The notes beneath the pieces were generated by a model. The model ran no database searches. It was not told the origin of the DNA and saw only the letters and a program-made list of their open reading frames with translations. A stretch of DNA of 64,000 nucleotides, from NCBI RefSeq assembly GCF_002831565.1, contig NZ_CP025096.1, forward strand, positions 6,563,014 to 6,627,013, in the 5' to 3' direction. The position numbers and the translations under genes were made by a program. This document shows, piece after piece, positions 35,767 to 44,833 of the stretch (its first letter is position 1; each line of letters starts with the position of its first letter). This DNA comes from Spirosoma pollinicola (GTDB taxonomy: Bacteria; Bacteroidota; Bacteroidia; Cytophagales; Spirosomataceae).

Positions 35767-38256
35767 ATGCATTCAGAACAAGATTTAGCTACCCGTTTGT
35801 TGATGACCGATTTTGACTCGGACAATTTGGAAATTGTACCGCTTGGGTCGCCGGAGGGGTTAGATGATGATTACGAATTACCTGCAAACCTACCCATTTT
35901 ACCCGTTCGGAATACTGTCCTGTTTCCAGGTATGGTCATTCCAGTTACTGTTGGGCGGTCCAAGTCAATACGATTAGTTAAGAAAGCGTATAAAGGCAAC
36001 CGGATTATTGGTGTAGTGGCGCAGTTAAATCAGCAGAAAGACGAACCCACCGCCGACGATCTCTACCGATTCGGGACAGTAGCCTATATTATTAAAATGA
36101 TCACGCTGCCCGATGGTAATATTACGATCATCATTCAGGGCAAGAAACGATTTGAGATTCAGCAGATCACACAGGAAGAGCCATTTATGACAGCTCAGGT
36201 TCGCCAGATCGATGACTCATTTACAAACGTAAATAAGAAAGAAGGTAAAGCGCTTTTGCAATCGCTGAAAGACGCTGCCTATAAGATGCTGCGACTGAAT
36301 CCTGAAATTCCGCAGGAAGCCCGCATTGCGCTCGATAATATTGAAAGCCCAACCTTCTTACTGCACTTCCTGTCATCGAATGTAAACGCGGATGTGTCTG
36401 ATAAACAACGGCTTTTGGAACTACTTGAAGGCAATCAGCAGGCAAACTTGTTGCTGGAATTCATGCTTCGGGAGGTGCAATTGCTTGAACTCAAACGCGA
36501 AATACAGTCCAAAGCGTCATCAGACCTTGACCAGCAACAACGGGATTATTATCTGCGCCAGCAGATGAAAGTTTTGCAGGATGAATTGGGAATGGAGAAT
36601 CCTGACCGCGAAATTGATGAGCTACGCATTAAAGCCGACCGTAAAAAATGGCCTAAAGAAGTACGCTCCCATTTCGACAAAGAACTCACAAAACTTCAAC
36701 GCATTAACCCTATGGCACCGGAATACCCGGTAACCATGAACTACGTTGAGTTAATGGTCGATTTGCCCTGGAACGAATATACTAAAGACAATTTTGACCT
36801 GAAACGGGCTCAGAAAATTCTGGATGCAGATCATTTCGGTCTGGAAAAAGTGAAAGAGCGGATTATTGAGTACCTCGCCGTTCTGAAACTAAAAAACGAC
36901 ATGAAAGCCCCGATTTTGTGCCTCTACGGCCCTCCGGGTGTGGGTAAAACCTCGCTCGGGAAATCGGTAGCGAAAGCACTAGGCCGTAAATACAGCCGAA
37001 TGGCCCTGGGTGGCGTTCATGATGAAGCCGAAATTCGCGGTCACCGTAAAACATACATCGGCGCTATGCCGGGCAAAATCATTCAGAATATTCGTAAGTG
37101 CGGCACGGCCAACCCTGTGTTCATTCTGGACGAAATTGATAAGGTTAGTTCCGATTTTCGGGGGGATCCATCCTCAGCTTTGCTTGAAGTGTTAGACCCT
37201 GAACAGAATTCGACGTTCATGGACAACTACCTCGAAACCGAGTTTGATCTCTCGCGGGTATTGTTCATTGCTACGGCCAACTCACTTGATACGATCCACC
37301 CCGCCCTGCGCGACCGGATGGAAATTATCGACATTGCGGGCTATACCGTTGAAGAGAAAGTCCAGATTGCTAAAAAATACCTGATTCCTAAGCAACGCAA
37401 AGATCATGGCTTGAAACCTAAAGACTTGATATTTGAAGATAAAGCCGTTTTGCGTATTATTGAGGGTTACACGCGTGAATCAGGCGTTCGAAATCTAGAA
37501 CAGAAAATTGGTGCCCTAATCCGAAAAGTCGCTAAGAACATTGCGATGGAAGAGGAATACAACCATACCATTAAGGTTTCGGATATTCCTAAAATGCTGG
37601 GCGCCGAAATTTTCGACAAAGAACTGTATGCTGATGATGACCTTGCCGGTATCGTTACGGGTCTTGCCTGGACACAAGTTGGGGGCGAAATTCTGCTCAT
37701 TGAATCCAGCCTGAGCCGTGGTAAAGGTGTGCTTACTCTGTCGGGGCAACTTGGCGATGTAATGAAAGAGTCGGCCATTACGGCCCTGTCTTATCTGAAG
37801 GCCCATGCCGATGATTTGGGCATCGACTACCGGATATTCAGTCATTATGATCTGCATATTCACATTCCGGCAGGTGCTGTCCCAAAAGATGGCCCTTCAG
37901 CAGGGATTACGATGCTGACTTCGATGACCTCCATATATACCCAGCGTAAAGTAAAACCATATCTTGCAATGACCGGTGAGGTGACGTTACGGGGTAAGGT
38001 ATTGCCGGTAGGTGGTATTAAAGAGAAAATTCTGGCTGCCAACCGGGCTGGCATTAAGGAGCTTATCTTATGCTCAAAAAACCGGAAGGACATTGACGAA
38101 ATCAACCAGTCTTATATCAAAGACCTGGTTTTTCATTACGCCGATACCGTCGACCAGGTACTTGATATAGCGTTACTTCCCGGCAAAGTAGGCAAGCCAA
38201 TGAAGTTTATTCTTCCCGAAGACAAAGAGCAACGCGAAGTAGAAAAGGTGTATTGA
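35767..38256 (+). CDS. lon: ATP-dependent protease Lon
   Basis: 829 residues. N-terminal substrate-binding domain (LPILPVRNTVLFPGMVIPVTVGR), coiled-coil linker, AAA+ module with Walker A GPPGVGKTS (about residue 388) and Walker B VFILDEIDKV, then the protease domain with catalytic Ser711 in KDGPSAGIT and the lysine in the LPVGGIKEKI segment about 43 residues later. It degrades damaged and regulatory proteins in the cytoplasm, including many antitoxins; two MNT-HEPN pairs occur in the same window. The downstream 47-bp-arm palindrome ends the gene. Confidence 0.98.
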   Translation: MHSEQDLATRLLMTDFDSDNLEIVPLGSPEGLDDDYELPANLPILPVRNTVLFPGMVIPVTVGRSKSIRLVKKAYKGNRIIGVVAQLNQQKDEPTADDLYRFGTVAYIIKMITLPDGNITIIIQGKKRFEIQQITQEEPFMTAQVRQIDDSFTNVNKKEGKALLQSLKDAAYKMLRLNPEIPQEARIALDNIESPTFLLHFLSSNVNADVSDKQRLLELLEGNQQANLLLEFMLREVQLLELKREIQSKASSDLDQQQRDYYLRQQMKVLQDELGMENPDREIDELRIKADRKKWPKEVRSHFDKELTKLQRINPMAPEYPVTMNYVELMVDLPWNEYTKDNFDLKRAQKILDADHFGLEKVKERIIEYLAVLKLKNDMKAPILCLYGPPGVGKTSLGKSVAKALGRKYSRMALGGVHDEAEIRGHRKTYIGAMPGKIIQNIRKCGTANPVFILDEIDKVSSDFRGDPSSALLEVLDPEQNSTFMDNYLETEFDLSRVLFIATANSLDTIHPALRDRMEIIDIAGYTVEEKVQIAKKYLIPKQRKDHGLKPKDLIFEDKAVLRIIEGYTRESGVRNLEQKIGALIRKVAKNIAMEEEYNHTIKVSDIPKMLGAEIFDKELYADDDLAGIVTGLAWTQVGGEILLIESSLSRGKGVLTLSGQLGDVMKESAITALSYLKAHADDLGIDYRIFSHYDLHIHIPAGAVPKDGPSAGITMLTSMTSIYTQRKVKPYLAMTGEVTLRGKVLPVGGIKEKILAANRAGIKELILCSKNRKDIDEINQSYIKDLVFHYADTVDQVLDIALLPGKVGKPMKFILPEDKEQREVEKVY

Positions 38257-38280
38257 TTTAATTGAATTTACAGGAACGTT

Positions 38281-38388
38281 GCCGGGCTTGCGTACAAGAT
38301 GAAACGGATTGAGCGGGTTAAAACGGATAAATAGATAAAATTCCGTTTTGATCCGCTCAATCCGTTTCATCTTGTGCGCAAGCCCGGC
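38281..38388. repeat. 47-bp-arm inverted repeat after lon
   Basis: Arms 38281-38327 and 38342-38388 match at 44 of 47 positions around a 14-bp centre. It lies between lon and the epimerase gene. Either a strong terminator or a mobile palindromic repeat. Confidence 0.75.
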
Positions 38389-38396
38389 GATGTCCC

Positions 38397-38404
38397 TATC
38401 TTTA
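38397..38404 (+). promoter_or_regulatory. Candidate -7 box four bases before the epimerase start
   Basis: TATCTTTA, one base from TAnnTTTG, four bases before the GTG start. A TTG at 38372-38374 lies 22 bp upstream. Implies a leaderless message if used. Confidence 0.35.
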
Positions 38405-38408
38405 TATC

Positions 38409-39647
38409 GTGCTCGATTTTCAAAAACTCTCCGCTAACTATCAGCAGGCCCTGCTTAGGCAGGTTGCACCATTCTGGCTAAAAAACAGCCGGGATGAACA
38501 GTGTGGAGGTTATTTTGATCTATTAACAGCAACGGGCGATCCCATAGAGGGTGACAAATTCGTTACCATGCACGCCCAGCAAACATGGGCTTTCGCCTGG
38601 CTGTATAATACCCTTGATGGCCAGCCAGCCTGGCTCGATCACGCCCGGCACGGTGCTTCATTTTTAAGCCAATTTGCACACGAAGACTCACTGGCCTGTT
38701 ATGCGCAACTTGACCGACGCGGGCGAGCCCTTGCCCAATCAATAAACTTCATCCCGGATAGCTTTGTCATTAGGGCGTATGCCCAAATGCACCGCGCAAC
38801 CAATCAGGATGAATGGGCAATGCTGGCCAAACAAACCTTCTCCACCCTATTGCAACGCCGAGCTAATATCCGCGCCGAACAAATCAATACGTTAGGTGGT
38901 ATTCAGCAGGTTAGGCAGTTAAGCGAAGCGGTAGCCATCCTCAAAATGGTGTTGGAGATGCAGCCTTTACTGGCTGAAGATGCCTGGAAACAACATATCG
39001 ACCTGGCTTTGCAGGATATTTTGCACGAGTTTATGGACAGGCGGACGGATACGCTCCGTGAGTCTATTCTGCCCGAAGGTTCCTTCATGAATACTCCCGA
39101 AGGCCGACGTTTGAACGTTGGTCTCACGTTTCAAACGGCCAGTTATCTGTTTGATTTTTATACCGATGGGGCATCGGTCAAAACTGGGACTATTGTTAAC
39201 AACCGTCGACTGGCGGCTCAGGTCGTTTCGTGGTGTCTGCGTCTTTGCGAGCAAGCCTGGGACGAAACCCATGCCGGTTTGAACCAGTATGTCGATTTTA
39301 AACAACAGGCCCATATCTTCCCCGATTGGCAACAGAAGTGGGCGTGGGTTCAGGTGGAAGCGCTGGCAGCCCTCGTCAAAGGGTATGAACACACACGACA
39401 CCCCGATTGCCTCAAGTGGTTCAAGCGAATACACGATTATACGTTCCAACATTTCCCCGACCAAAACCAAACAGGGTGGCATCTGGTGCTAGACAACCAT
39501 GCCCAGCCGAAACTAGCTGCTAAAGCCATACCAACAGTAAGCTGTTATTCTCTGATCCGCTGCCTGGCCGAAATAGGGAAGTTACTGGCTACTTTCGGGC
39601 AGGCTAAAGAACGAGCAGGTCGAACGGGTATTTCAGTAAATTCATAA
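38409..39647 (+). CDS. AGE-family sugar epimerase/isomerase (N-acylglucosamine 2-epimerase fold)
   Basis: 412 residues starting at GTG. An (alpha/alpha)6 barrel protein: DEQCGGYFDLLTATGDPIEGDKFVTMHAQQTWAFA near the start, ESILPEGSFMNTPEGRRLNVG in the middle and KWAWVQVEALAAL with HLVLDNHAQPK late; these His and Glu contexts match cellobiose 2-epimerase and N-acylglucosamine 2-epimerase relatives. It interconverts sugars at C2. Neighbouring murQ, on the opposite strand, suggests amino-sugar metabolism, but sequence does not fix the substrate. No other in-frame ATG lies near the start. Confidence 0.85.
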   Translation: MLDFQKLSANYQQALLRQVAPFWLKNSRDEQCGGYFDLLTATGDPIEGDKFVTMHAQQTWAFAWLYNTLDGQPAWLDHARHGASFLSQFAHEDSLACYAQLDRRGRALAQSINFIPDSFVIRAYAQMHRATNQDEWAMLAKQTFSTLLQRRANIRAEQINTLGGIQQVRQLSEAVAILKMVLEMQPLLAEDAWKQHIDLALQDILHEFMDRRTDTLRESILPEGSFMNTPEGRRLNVGLTFQTASYLFDFYTDGASVKTGTIVNNRRLAAQVVSWCLRLCEQAWDETHAGLNQYVDFKQQAHIFPDWQQKWAWVQVEALAALVKGYEHTRHPDCLKWFKRIHDYTFQHFPDQNQTGWHLVLDNHAQPKLAAKAIPTVSCYSLIRCLAEIGKLLATFGQAKERAGRTGISVNS

Positions 39648-39669
39648 TCTTGTGTACTTACTGAGTATA

Positions 39670-39769
39670 CTGGCACGAGCATTTACTCGTGTCTATAATC
39701 TTACCCAGCATTTGCTGGGGCAGGCGAATGCCTGCATTATGGATAGGCACGAGCAAATGCTCGCGCCAG
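39670..39769. repeat. REP-like palindromic element, copy B
   Basis: Outer arms starting CTGGC and ending GCCAG, with inner hairpins CGAGC-ATTT-ACTCG (imperfect), CCAGC-ATTT-GCTGG and GAGC-AAAT-GCTC. Same architecture as copy A at 19509-19626, with stem bases changed in pairs. It sits between convergent epimerase and murQ genes. Confidence 0.65.
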
Positions 39770-39786
39770 CTAACGTTGTACAGAAA

Positions 39787-40593
39787 TTACCTCATCTGTG
39801 CAAACCCGTCAATAGCGCCACGCACGTTGCCGAATTTAGCCAGCAAGGCTTGGGCCTGTTCCCGGTCAACGCCAATTTCGCCCATAACCATCTTGGCCGC
39901 GCGATCCTGTAACTTGATATTGGTGAGCATCATATCAACCATTTTATTACCCTTTACACGGCCCAACTGAATCATGACTGACGTCGAAATCATGTTCAAA
40001 ACCAGCTTCTGTGCCGTTCCAGCTTTCATTCGCGTGCTGCCCGTAACGAATTCCGGGCCTGTAACAACCTCTACAGGAAATTCAGCCGCCTGTGCCACCG
40101 CCGAGCCCGCATTGCAAACAATACAACCCGTCAAGAGACCAGCTTTCCGAGCTTCGTTCAAGCCACCAATAACGTATGGCGTCCGGCCAGAAGCGGCAAT
40201 ACCAATAACTGTATCATTCTCGTTAGGCTGGTAAGGCGCAATATCTTTCCAGGCTTGTTCGGCATCATCTTCAGCGTATTCAACGGCTTTCCGAATAGCC
40301 CCATCGCCACCAGCCATCAGCCCAATGACCAGATCATGCGGCACGCCGTAGGTTGGCGGGCATTCGGATGCATCCACAACGCCCAGCCGGCCACTGGTTC
40401 CAGCCCCGATATAAATGAGTCGGCCACCTTCGCGCATACGGTCAACTATGTGCGAAACCAGAGCCTCGATCTGTGGGATTGATCGCTCCACGGCCAGGGG
40501 CACTGTCTTGTCTTCACTGTTTATATTGACCAGCAAGTCGTGTACCGACATTTGTTCCAGGTGGTCGTAATGGGAAGTGGTTTCAGTTGTCAT
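39787..40593 (-). CDS. murQ: N-acetylmuramic acid 6-phosphate etherase
   Basis: 268 residues with one SIS sugar-isomerase domain. Motifs: GRLIYIGAGTSGRLGVVDASECPPTYG (about residues 57-83, the conserved sugar-phosphate site with Glu), GIAASGRTPYV (about 134) and EVVTGPEFVTGSTRMKAGTAQKL (about 175-197). It splits the lactyl ether of MurNAc-6-phosphate, giving GlcNAc-6-phosphate in cell-wall recycling. The length is slightly short of the usual 290-300 because the C-terminal tail is brief. It has its own well-formed promoter. Confidence 0.95.
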   Translation of the reverse strand: MTTETTSHYDHLEQMSVHDLLVNINSEDKTVPLAVERSIPQIEALVSHIVDRMREGGRLIYIGAGTSGRLGVVDASECPPTYGVPHDLVIGLMAGGDGAIRKAVEYAEDDAEQAWKDIAPYQPNENDTVIGIAASGRTPYVIGGLNEARKAGLLTGCIVCNAGSAVAQAAEFPVEVVTGPEFVTGSTRMKAGTAQKLVLNMISTSVMIQLGRVKGNKMVDMMLTNIKLQDRAAKMVMGEIGVDREQAQALLAKFGNVRGAIDGFAQMR

Positions 40594-40597
40594 ATCT

Positions 40598-40630
40598 CAA
40601 AATTAATACAGGCTCGTTTTACAGAACAAA
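40598..40630 (-). promoter_or_regulatory. murQ promoter, apparently leaderless
   Basis: On the minus strand: TTTG (40627-40630), 21-bp spacer, TAATTTTG (40598-40605), then only four bases before the murQ ATG. Both elements are perfect matches to the Bacteroidetes consensus, so transcription should begin at or next to the start codon. Confidence 0.62.
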
Positions 40631-40668
40631 TAATCTGGTTTTTCTTGCCTTTACGGGAAACATAGCCT

Positions 40669-40706
40669 TAATTTACGGCGTTATTACACTACCAGCGAAA
40701 TTTCGC
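40669..40706 (+). promoter_or_regulatory. ilvD control region with shared 29-nt element
   Basis: A weak -7 box TAATTTAC (40669-40676) is followed at once by a 29-nt element (40678-40706) that ends in the palindrome GCGAAATTTCGC (40695-40706). The same element, 24 of 29 bases identical, follows the promoter of the leuA leader at 57400-57428. The palindrome ends three bases before the ilvD start. Best explained as an operator, or possibly an mRNA hairpin, shared by the branched-chain amino acid genes. Confidence 0.6.
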
Positions 40707-40709
40707 TAA

Positions 40710-42419
40710 ATGTTAATTATGATTACTGAACAGCCAACTACCGAATTAAACCGTTTCAGCCGTACGCTAACTCAGGAGGTAAGCAACCCAGCCGCCAAAG
40801 CCATGCTCTACGGAGTTGGTTTAAGTGAGGATGATATGCAAAAGCCCCAGATTGGTATTGCCAGCACAGGTTATGAAGGCAACACCTGTAACATGCACCT
40901 AAATGGTCTGTCCGTTTATGTAAAGCAGGGTATTCAGGCGAACGGGCTGGTTGGACTGATCTTCAATACAATTGGCGTATCGGATGGTATGACTAACGGT
41001 AACGATGGTATGCGGTATTCATTACCAAGTCGTGACCTCATTGCCGATTCAATTGAGTCGGTAGTTGCGGCTCAGTGGTATGACGGCGTTGTGACAGTAG
41101 TTGGTTGCGACAAAAATATGCCAGGCGCTATTATGGCTATGGCTCGCCTTGACCGGCCGGGTATCATGGTCTACGGTGGCACCATTCGGTCGGGCCATTA
41201 TAAAGGACAGAAATTAGACATCGTTTCGGCGTTTGAAGCGCTGGGAAAAAAATACGCGGGCAATATTTCCGACGAAGATTACGAAGGGGTCATCAAAAAC
41301 TCAATTCCGGGTGCGGGTGCCTGTGGTGGTATGTACACGGCCAACACAATGGCCAGCAGCATCGAAGCAATGGGCCTGAGCCTTCCCTTCAGCAGCAGTT
41401 ATCCGGCCACACACGTTGGCAAGCAGGAAGAGTGCAAAAAAATTGGTGCCGCCATGCGCGTGTTGCTCGAACGCAACATTACCCCGGCTGACATTATCAC
41501 CCGCAAATCGCTCGAAAACGCGCTGACGGTTGTAATGGCGCTGGGTGGCTCCACCAACGCAGTATTGCACTATTTGGCTATCGCCCGTGCAGCAGGCATT
41601 GAATTGACCCTTGATGAGATTCAGGCGATTAGCGATCGGGTTCCTTTCCTGGCCGATCTGAAGCCAAGCGGCAAGTATTACATGGAGGATATGCTCGAAA
41701 TTGGGGGCGTTCCAGCCGTAATGAAATACCTCTACCAGAACGGTATGCTGTATGGCGACTGCCTTACGGTAACCGGCAAAACGATCGCCGAAAATTTAGA
41801 AGACGCACCTGATCTGGACTTCGACAAACAGAGCATTGTTCGCCCGCTAAGCAACCCAATTAAAGCAACCGGCCATATTCAGATTATGCGGGGCAACCTG
41901 TCGCCAACGGGTTCTGTTGCAAAGATTACGGGTAAAGAAGGTATGCGTTTCGATGGAACCGCAAAAGTGTGTGAGCACGAGGGCGAAGTAATCGACGCCT
42001 TGCAAAAAGGTGAAATTTTACCCGGTCAGGTGATTGTTATTCGTAATGCTGGCCCTAAAGGCGGACCGGGTATGAGCGAAATGCTGAAACCAACCTCGGC
42101 CATTATGGGCGCGGGCCTGGGTGATAAAGTGGCGCTTATTACCGACGGACGTTTTTCGGGAGGTACCCACGGTTTTGTAGTAGGTCACGTTACACCCGAA
42201 GCATTTGACGGTGGTCCTATTGCGCTGGTGCATGACGGCGACCGGATCACGATTGACGCCACCACGCGCGAACTCATCCTGCACATTTCGGACGAAGAAA
42301 TGGCGCAACGTAAAAGCGAATGGAAGCAACCCGCTCCCCCATTCACGAAAGGTGTATTGGGCAAATACATTCGCAGCGTAAAATCGGCGAGTGAAGGCTG
42401 TGTAACGGACGAAGCATAG
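40710..42419 (+). CDS. ilvD: Dihydroxy-acid dehydratase
   Basis: 569 residues. Iron-sulphur cysteines sit in YEGNTCNMHL (about residue 57), VVGCDKNMPGA (about 130) and GAGACGGMYTANTMA (about 202); C-terminal ITDGRFSGGTHGFVVGHVTPEA is a family signature. It dehydrates 2,3-dihydroxy-3-methyl acids to the keto acids of valine, leucine and isoleucine. A second in-frame ATG at 40719 is possible. First gene of ilvD-B-N-C. Confidence 0.97.
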   Translation: MLIMITEQPTTELNRFSRTLTQEVSNPAAKAMLYGVGLSEDDMQKPQIGIASTGYEGNTCNMHLNGLSVYVKQGIQANGLVGLIFNTIGVSDGMTNGNDGMRYSLPSRDLIADSIESVVAAQWYDGVVTVVGCDKNMPGAIMAMARLDRPGIMVYGGTIRSGHYKGQKLDIVSAFEALGKKYAGNISDEDYEGVIKNSIPGAGACGGMYTANTMASSIEAMGLSLPFSSSYPATHVGKQEECKKIGAAMRVLLERNITPADIITRKSLENALTVVMALGGSTNAVLHYLAIARAAGIELTLDEIQAISDRVPFLADLKPSGKYYMEDMLEIGGVPAVMKYLYQNGMLYGDCLTVTGKTIAENLEDAPDLDFDKQSIVRPLSNPIKATGHIQIMRGNLSPTGSVAKITGKEGMRFDGTAKVCEHEGEVIDALQKGEILPGQVIVIRNAGPKGGPGMSEMLKPTSAIMGAGLGDKVALITDGRFSGGTHGFVVGHVTPEAFDGGPIALVHDGDRITIDATTRELILHISDEEMAQRKSEWKQPAPPFTKGVLGKYIRSVKSASEGCVTDEA

Positions 42420-42490
42420 GAATCGGAATCACAAGCGAAGAGTTACAGTAAATCAACAAACTGAATACGACATTAAATTGACCATACATC

Positions 42491-44257
42491 ATGGAAGCAA
42501 TCGCCAGTATTAAACCGGAAACCGCTCACGCAGTGGACGCTGCCCCAGCGCTTGCTCCGGCCCCTACATACATCAACGGCTCGCACGCCCTGATGAAAGC
42601 CCTGTTGGCCGAAGGCGTCGATACCATTTTTGGCTACCCCGGCGGTGCCATCATGCCCGTATATGATGCTCTTTACGACTACCAGGACCAAATAAACCAC
42701 ATTCTGGTACGTCATGAACAAGGTGCCGGTCATGCTGCCCAGGGCTATGCCCGCGTAACTGGCCGGGCTGGTATCTGCCTTGTTACATCGGGTCCGGGAG
42801 CAACCAATCTGGTAACGGCTATTGCCGATGCCCTGATTGATTCCACTCCCCTGGTTTGTATTGTGGGTCAGGTTGGTAAAAAACTCCTGGGTACCGATGC
42901 GTTTCAGGAAGCCGATGTAATGGGCGTTACCATGCCGATTACGAAATGGAATTACCAGATCACAGACGCCGATGAAGTTCCTGAAATTCTGTCGAAAGCC
43001 TTCTATATCGCACAGTCTGGCCGTCCGGGTCCTGTTCTGATCGATATGACCAAAAGTGCGCAACTGGAGCTTATGACCAAGCCTTATGTATACCAACGCT
43101 GCCAGAGTCTGGTGAGCTATCGGCCACGGCGCATACCAAAACAGGAGCAAGTCGAAACCGCAGCAAGCCTGATCAATTCGGCGAAACGCCCGTATATATT
43201 TGCCGGTCATGGTGTGCAAATTGCCAAAGCGGAAGCCGAACTGATTGAATTTGCGGAGAAAACGGGAATTCCGGTAGCAACAACGTTGCTGGGGCAATCA
43301 ACTATTTCAACCAATCACCCACTATACGTTGGCTGGCTGGGTATGCACGGCAACTACGGTCCAAACGTGATGACCGATCAGGCCGATGTGATTATTGCCA
43401 TTGGTATGCGCTTCGATGACCGCGTAACGGGCGATGCCAGCAAATACATAAAACAGGCGAAGGTCATTCACATTGAAATCGACCCATCGGAAATTGACAA
43501 GATCATCCGGGCCGATGCACCCGTTGTTGGCGATGCCAAAGAAGTCCTCAAAGCCTTGCTGCCACTCGTGAAACCGAATGACCACACAGTTTGGCGCAAC
43601 GAGTTCAGAAAATACGATGCGATCGAGAATGAAACCATTACGGTTCCAGAACTGACGAGCTTGGATGGGAAAATCAGGATGGCCGAGGTGATCGACATGC
43701 TGTCGAAGAAGACCAAAGGCGAAGCTATTCTGGTAACAGACGTGGGTCAACACCAGATGATGGCGTCCCGTTATTATCAGTTTCGCAAACCAAACAGTCT
43801 CGTTACGTCGGGCGGAATGGGCACGATGGGCTTTGCCTTACCAGCAGCCTTTGGTGCACAGGTGGGCGCCCCCGACCGGCAGGTTGTAGCCATCATTGGC
43901 GATGGTTGTTTCCAGATGACGTTGCAGGAGCTGGGCACCATTGTGCAGAATAAGCAGCCAGTGAAGGCGATTATTCTGAATAACAACTTTCTAGGTATGG
44001 TGCGCCAGTGGCAGCAACTGTTCCACGAACGACGTTATTCGTTCGTAGAACTGCAAAATCCCGACTTTATTACCATTGCCCGTGGCTTTGGCATGGACGG
44101 GCAAACCTGCGACCAACGGGATAATCTCTCCGACGCGCTCGACACGCTACTGGCTCATGAAGGACCATTCCTGCTCGAAGTGATTGTCGAGAAAGAAGAG
44201 AACGTATTTCCGATGGTGCCCGCCGGAGCCAGTGTTTCGCAGATTAGACTTAAATAA
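42491..44257 (+). CDS. ilvB: Acetolactate synthase, large (catalytic) subunit
   Basis: 588 residues of a thiamine-diphosphate enzyme. The catalytic Glu is in LVRHEQGAGHAAQGYAR (about residue 78); the central FAD/Rossmann domain is in the middle; the cofactor motif GDG...NN is in IGDGCFQMTLQELGTIVQNKQPVKA (about 465-490). It condenses pyruvate with pyruvate or 2-oxobutyrate, the first common step of branched-chain synthesis. A 71-bp gap separates it from ilvD; ilvN follows after one base. Confidence 0.97.
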   Translation: MEAIASIKPETAHAVDAAPALAPAPTYINGSHALMKALLAEGVDTIFGYPGGAIMPVYDALYDYQDQINHILVRHEQGAGHAAQGYARVTGRAGICLVTSGPGATNLVTAIADALIDSTPLVCIVGQVGKKLLGTDAFQEADVMGVTMPITKWNYQITDADEVPEILSKAFYIAQSGRPGPVLIDMTKSAQLELMTKPYVYQRCQSLVSYRPRRIPKQEQVETAASLINSAKRPYIFAGHGVQIAKAEAELIEFAEKTGIPVATTLLGQSTISTNHPLYVGWLGMHGNYGPNVMTDQADVIIAIGMRFDDRVTGDASKYIKQAKVIHIEIDPSEIDKIIRADAPVVGDAKEVLKALLPLVKPNDHTVWRNEFRKYDAIENETITVPELTSLDGKIRMAEVIDMLSKKTKGEAILVTDVGQHQMMASRYYQFRKPNSLVTSGGMGTMGFALPAAFGAQVGAPDRQVVAIIGDGCFQMTLQELGTIVQNKQPVKAIILNNNFLGMVRQWQQLFHERRYSFVELQNPDFITIARGFGMDGQTCDQRDNLSDALDTLLAHEGPFLLEVIVEKEENVFPMVPAGASVSQIRLK

Positions 44258-44258
44258 A

Positions 44259-44792
44259 ATGACTACCTACACGATCTGCATATTCACGGAAAACACAATC
44301 GGGTTGCTGAACCGCATCACGATTATTTTCACCCGTCGACGCATCAACATTGAAAGCCTGACTGTTTCGGAAACGGAACGGAAAGGGGTATCCCGGTTCA
44401 CGATTGTTATTAAGCACGAATCGCGCGAGGAAGTCGAAAAACTCGTTCGCCAGATCCGTAAAATCGTGGAAGTCATGGCCGTATTCGGTTATCTCAACGA
44501 TGAGATCGTTTACAATGAGATTGCCTTATTCAAGATTTCTACCCCCTTGGGCAGTAAATCCCTTGATGTTGAGACTATTAATAAAGAATACAAAGCCTGG
44601 GTCGTTTACTGGGGCCTTGACTACGTTGTTATCGAGAAAACCGGGAACGACACAGAGATTTTTGAGTTTTTCGGTTATCTCAAGAAGTACGAAATACTGG
44701 AATTTGTTCGCTCGGGCCGTGTAGCCGTCGGAAAGACAGAAAAGGGCCTGGTCGAGTACCTGCCCGAGTCTGAATGGGCGTATTATTTATAA
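44259..44792 (+). CDS. ilvN: Acetolactate synthase, small (regulatory) subunit
   Basis: 177 residues from ATG 44259, one base after the ilvB stop. The N-terminal ACT domain (CIFTENTIGLLNRITIIFTRRRINIESLTVS) binds valine for feedback control; the C-terminal domain stimulates the large subunit. Length is in the range of bacterial IlvN/IlvH. The longer frame overlapping ilvB by 75 bp adds residues unlike the family and is rejected. Confidence 0.95.
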   Translation: MTTYTICIFTENTIGLLNRITIIFTRRRINIESLTVSETERKGVSRFTIVIKHESREEVEKLVRQIRKIVEVMAVFGYLNDEIVYNEIALFKISTPLGSKSLDVETINKEYKAWVVYWGLDYVVIEKTGNDTEIFEFFGYLKKYEILEFVRSGRVAVGKTEKGLVEYLPESEWAYYL

Positions 44793-44833
44793 CCAATCAC
44801 AATCCTACAATACGAGTACAAAACCAATTAAAC

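Noticed and set aside
42473..43297. 274-codon minus-strand open frame
   Set aside because: Lies entirely opposite ilvB, whose own frame is a clear full-length acetolactate synthase; the antisense translation has no family pattern.
44184..44258. N-terminal extension of ilvN overlapping ilvB
   Set aside because: The extra 25 residues do not look like the family, and an ATG one base after the ilvB stop begins a perfect ACT domain.
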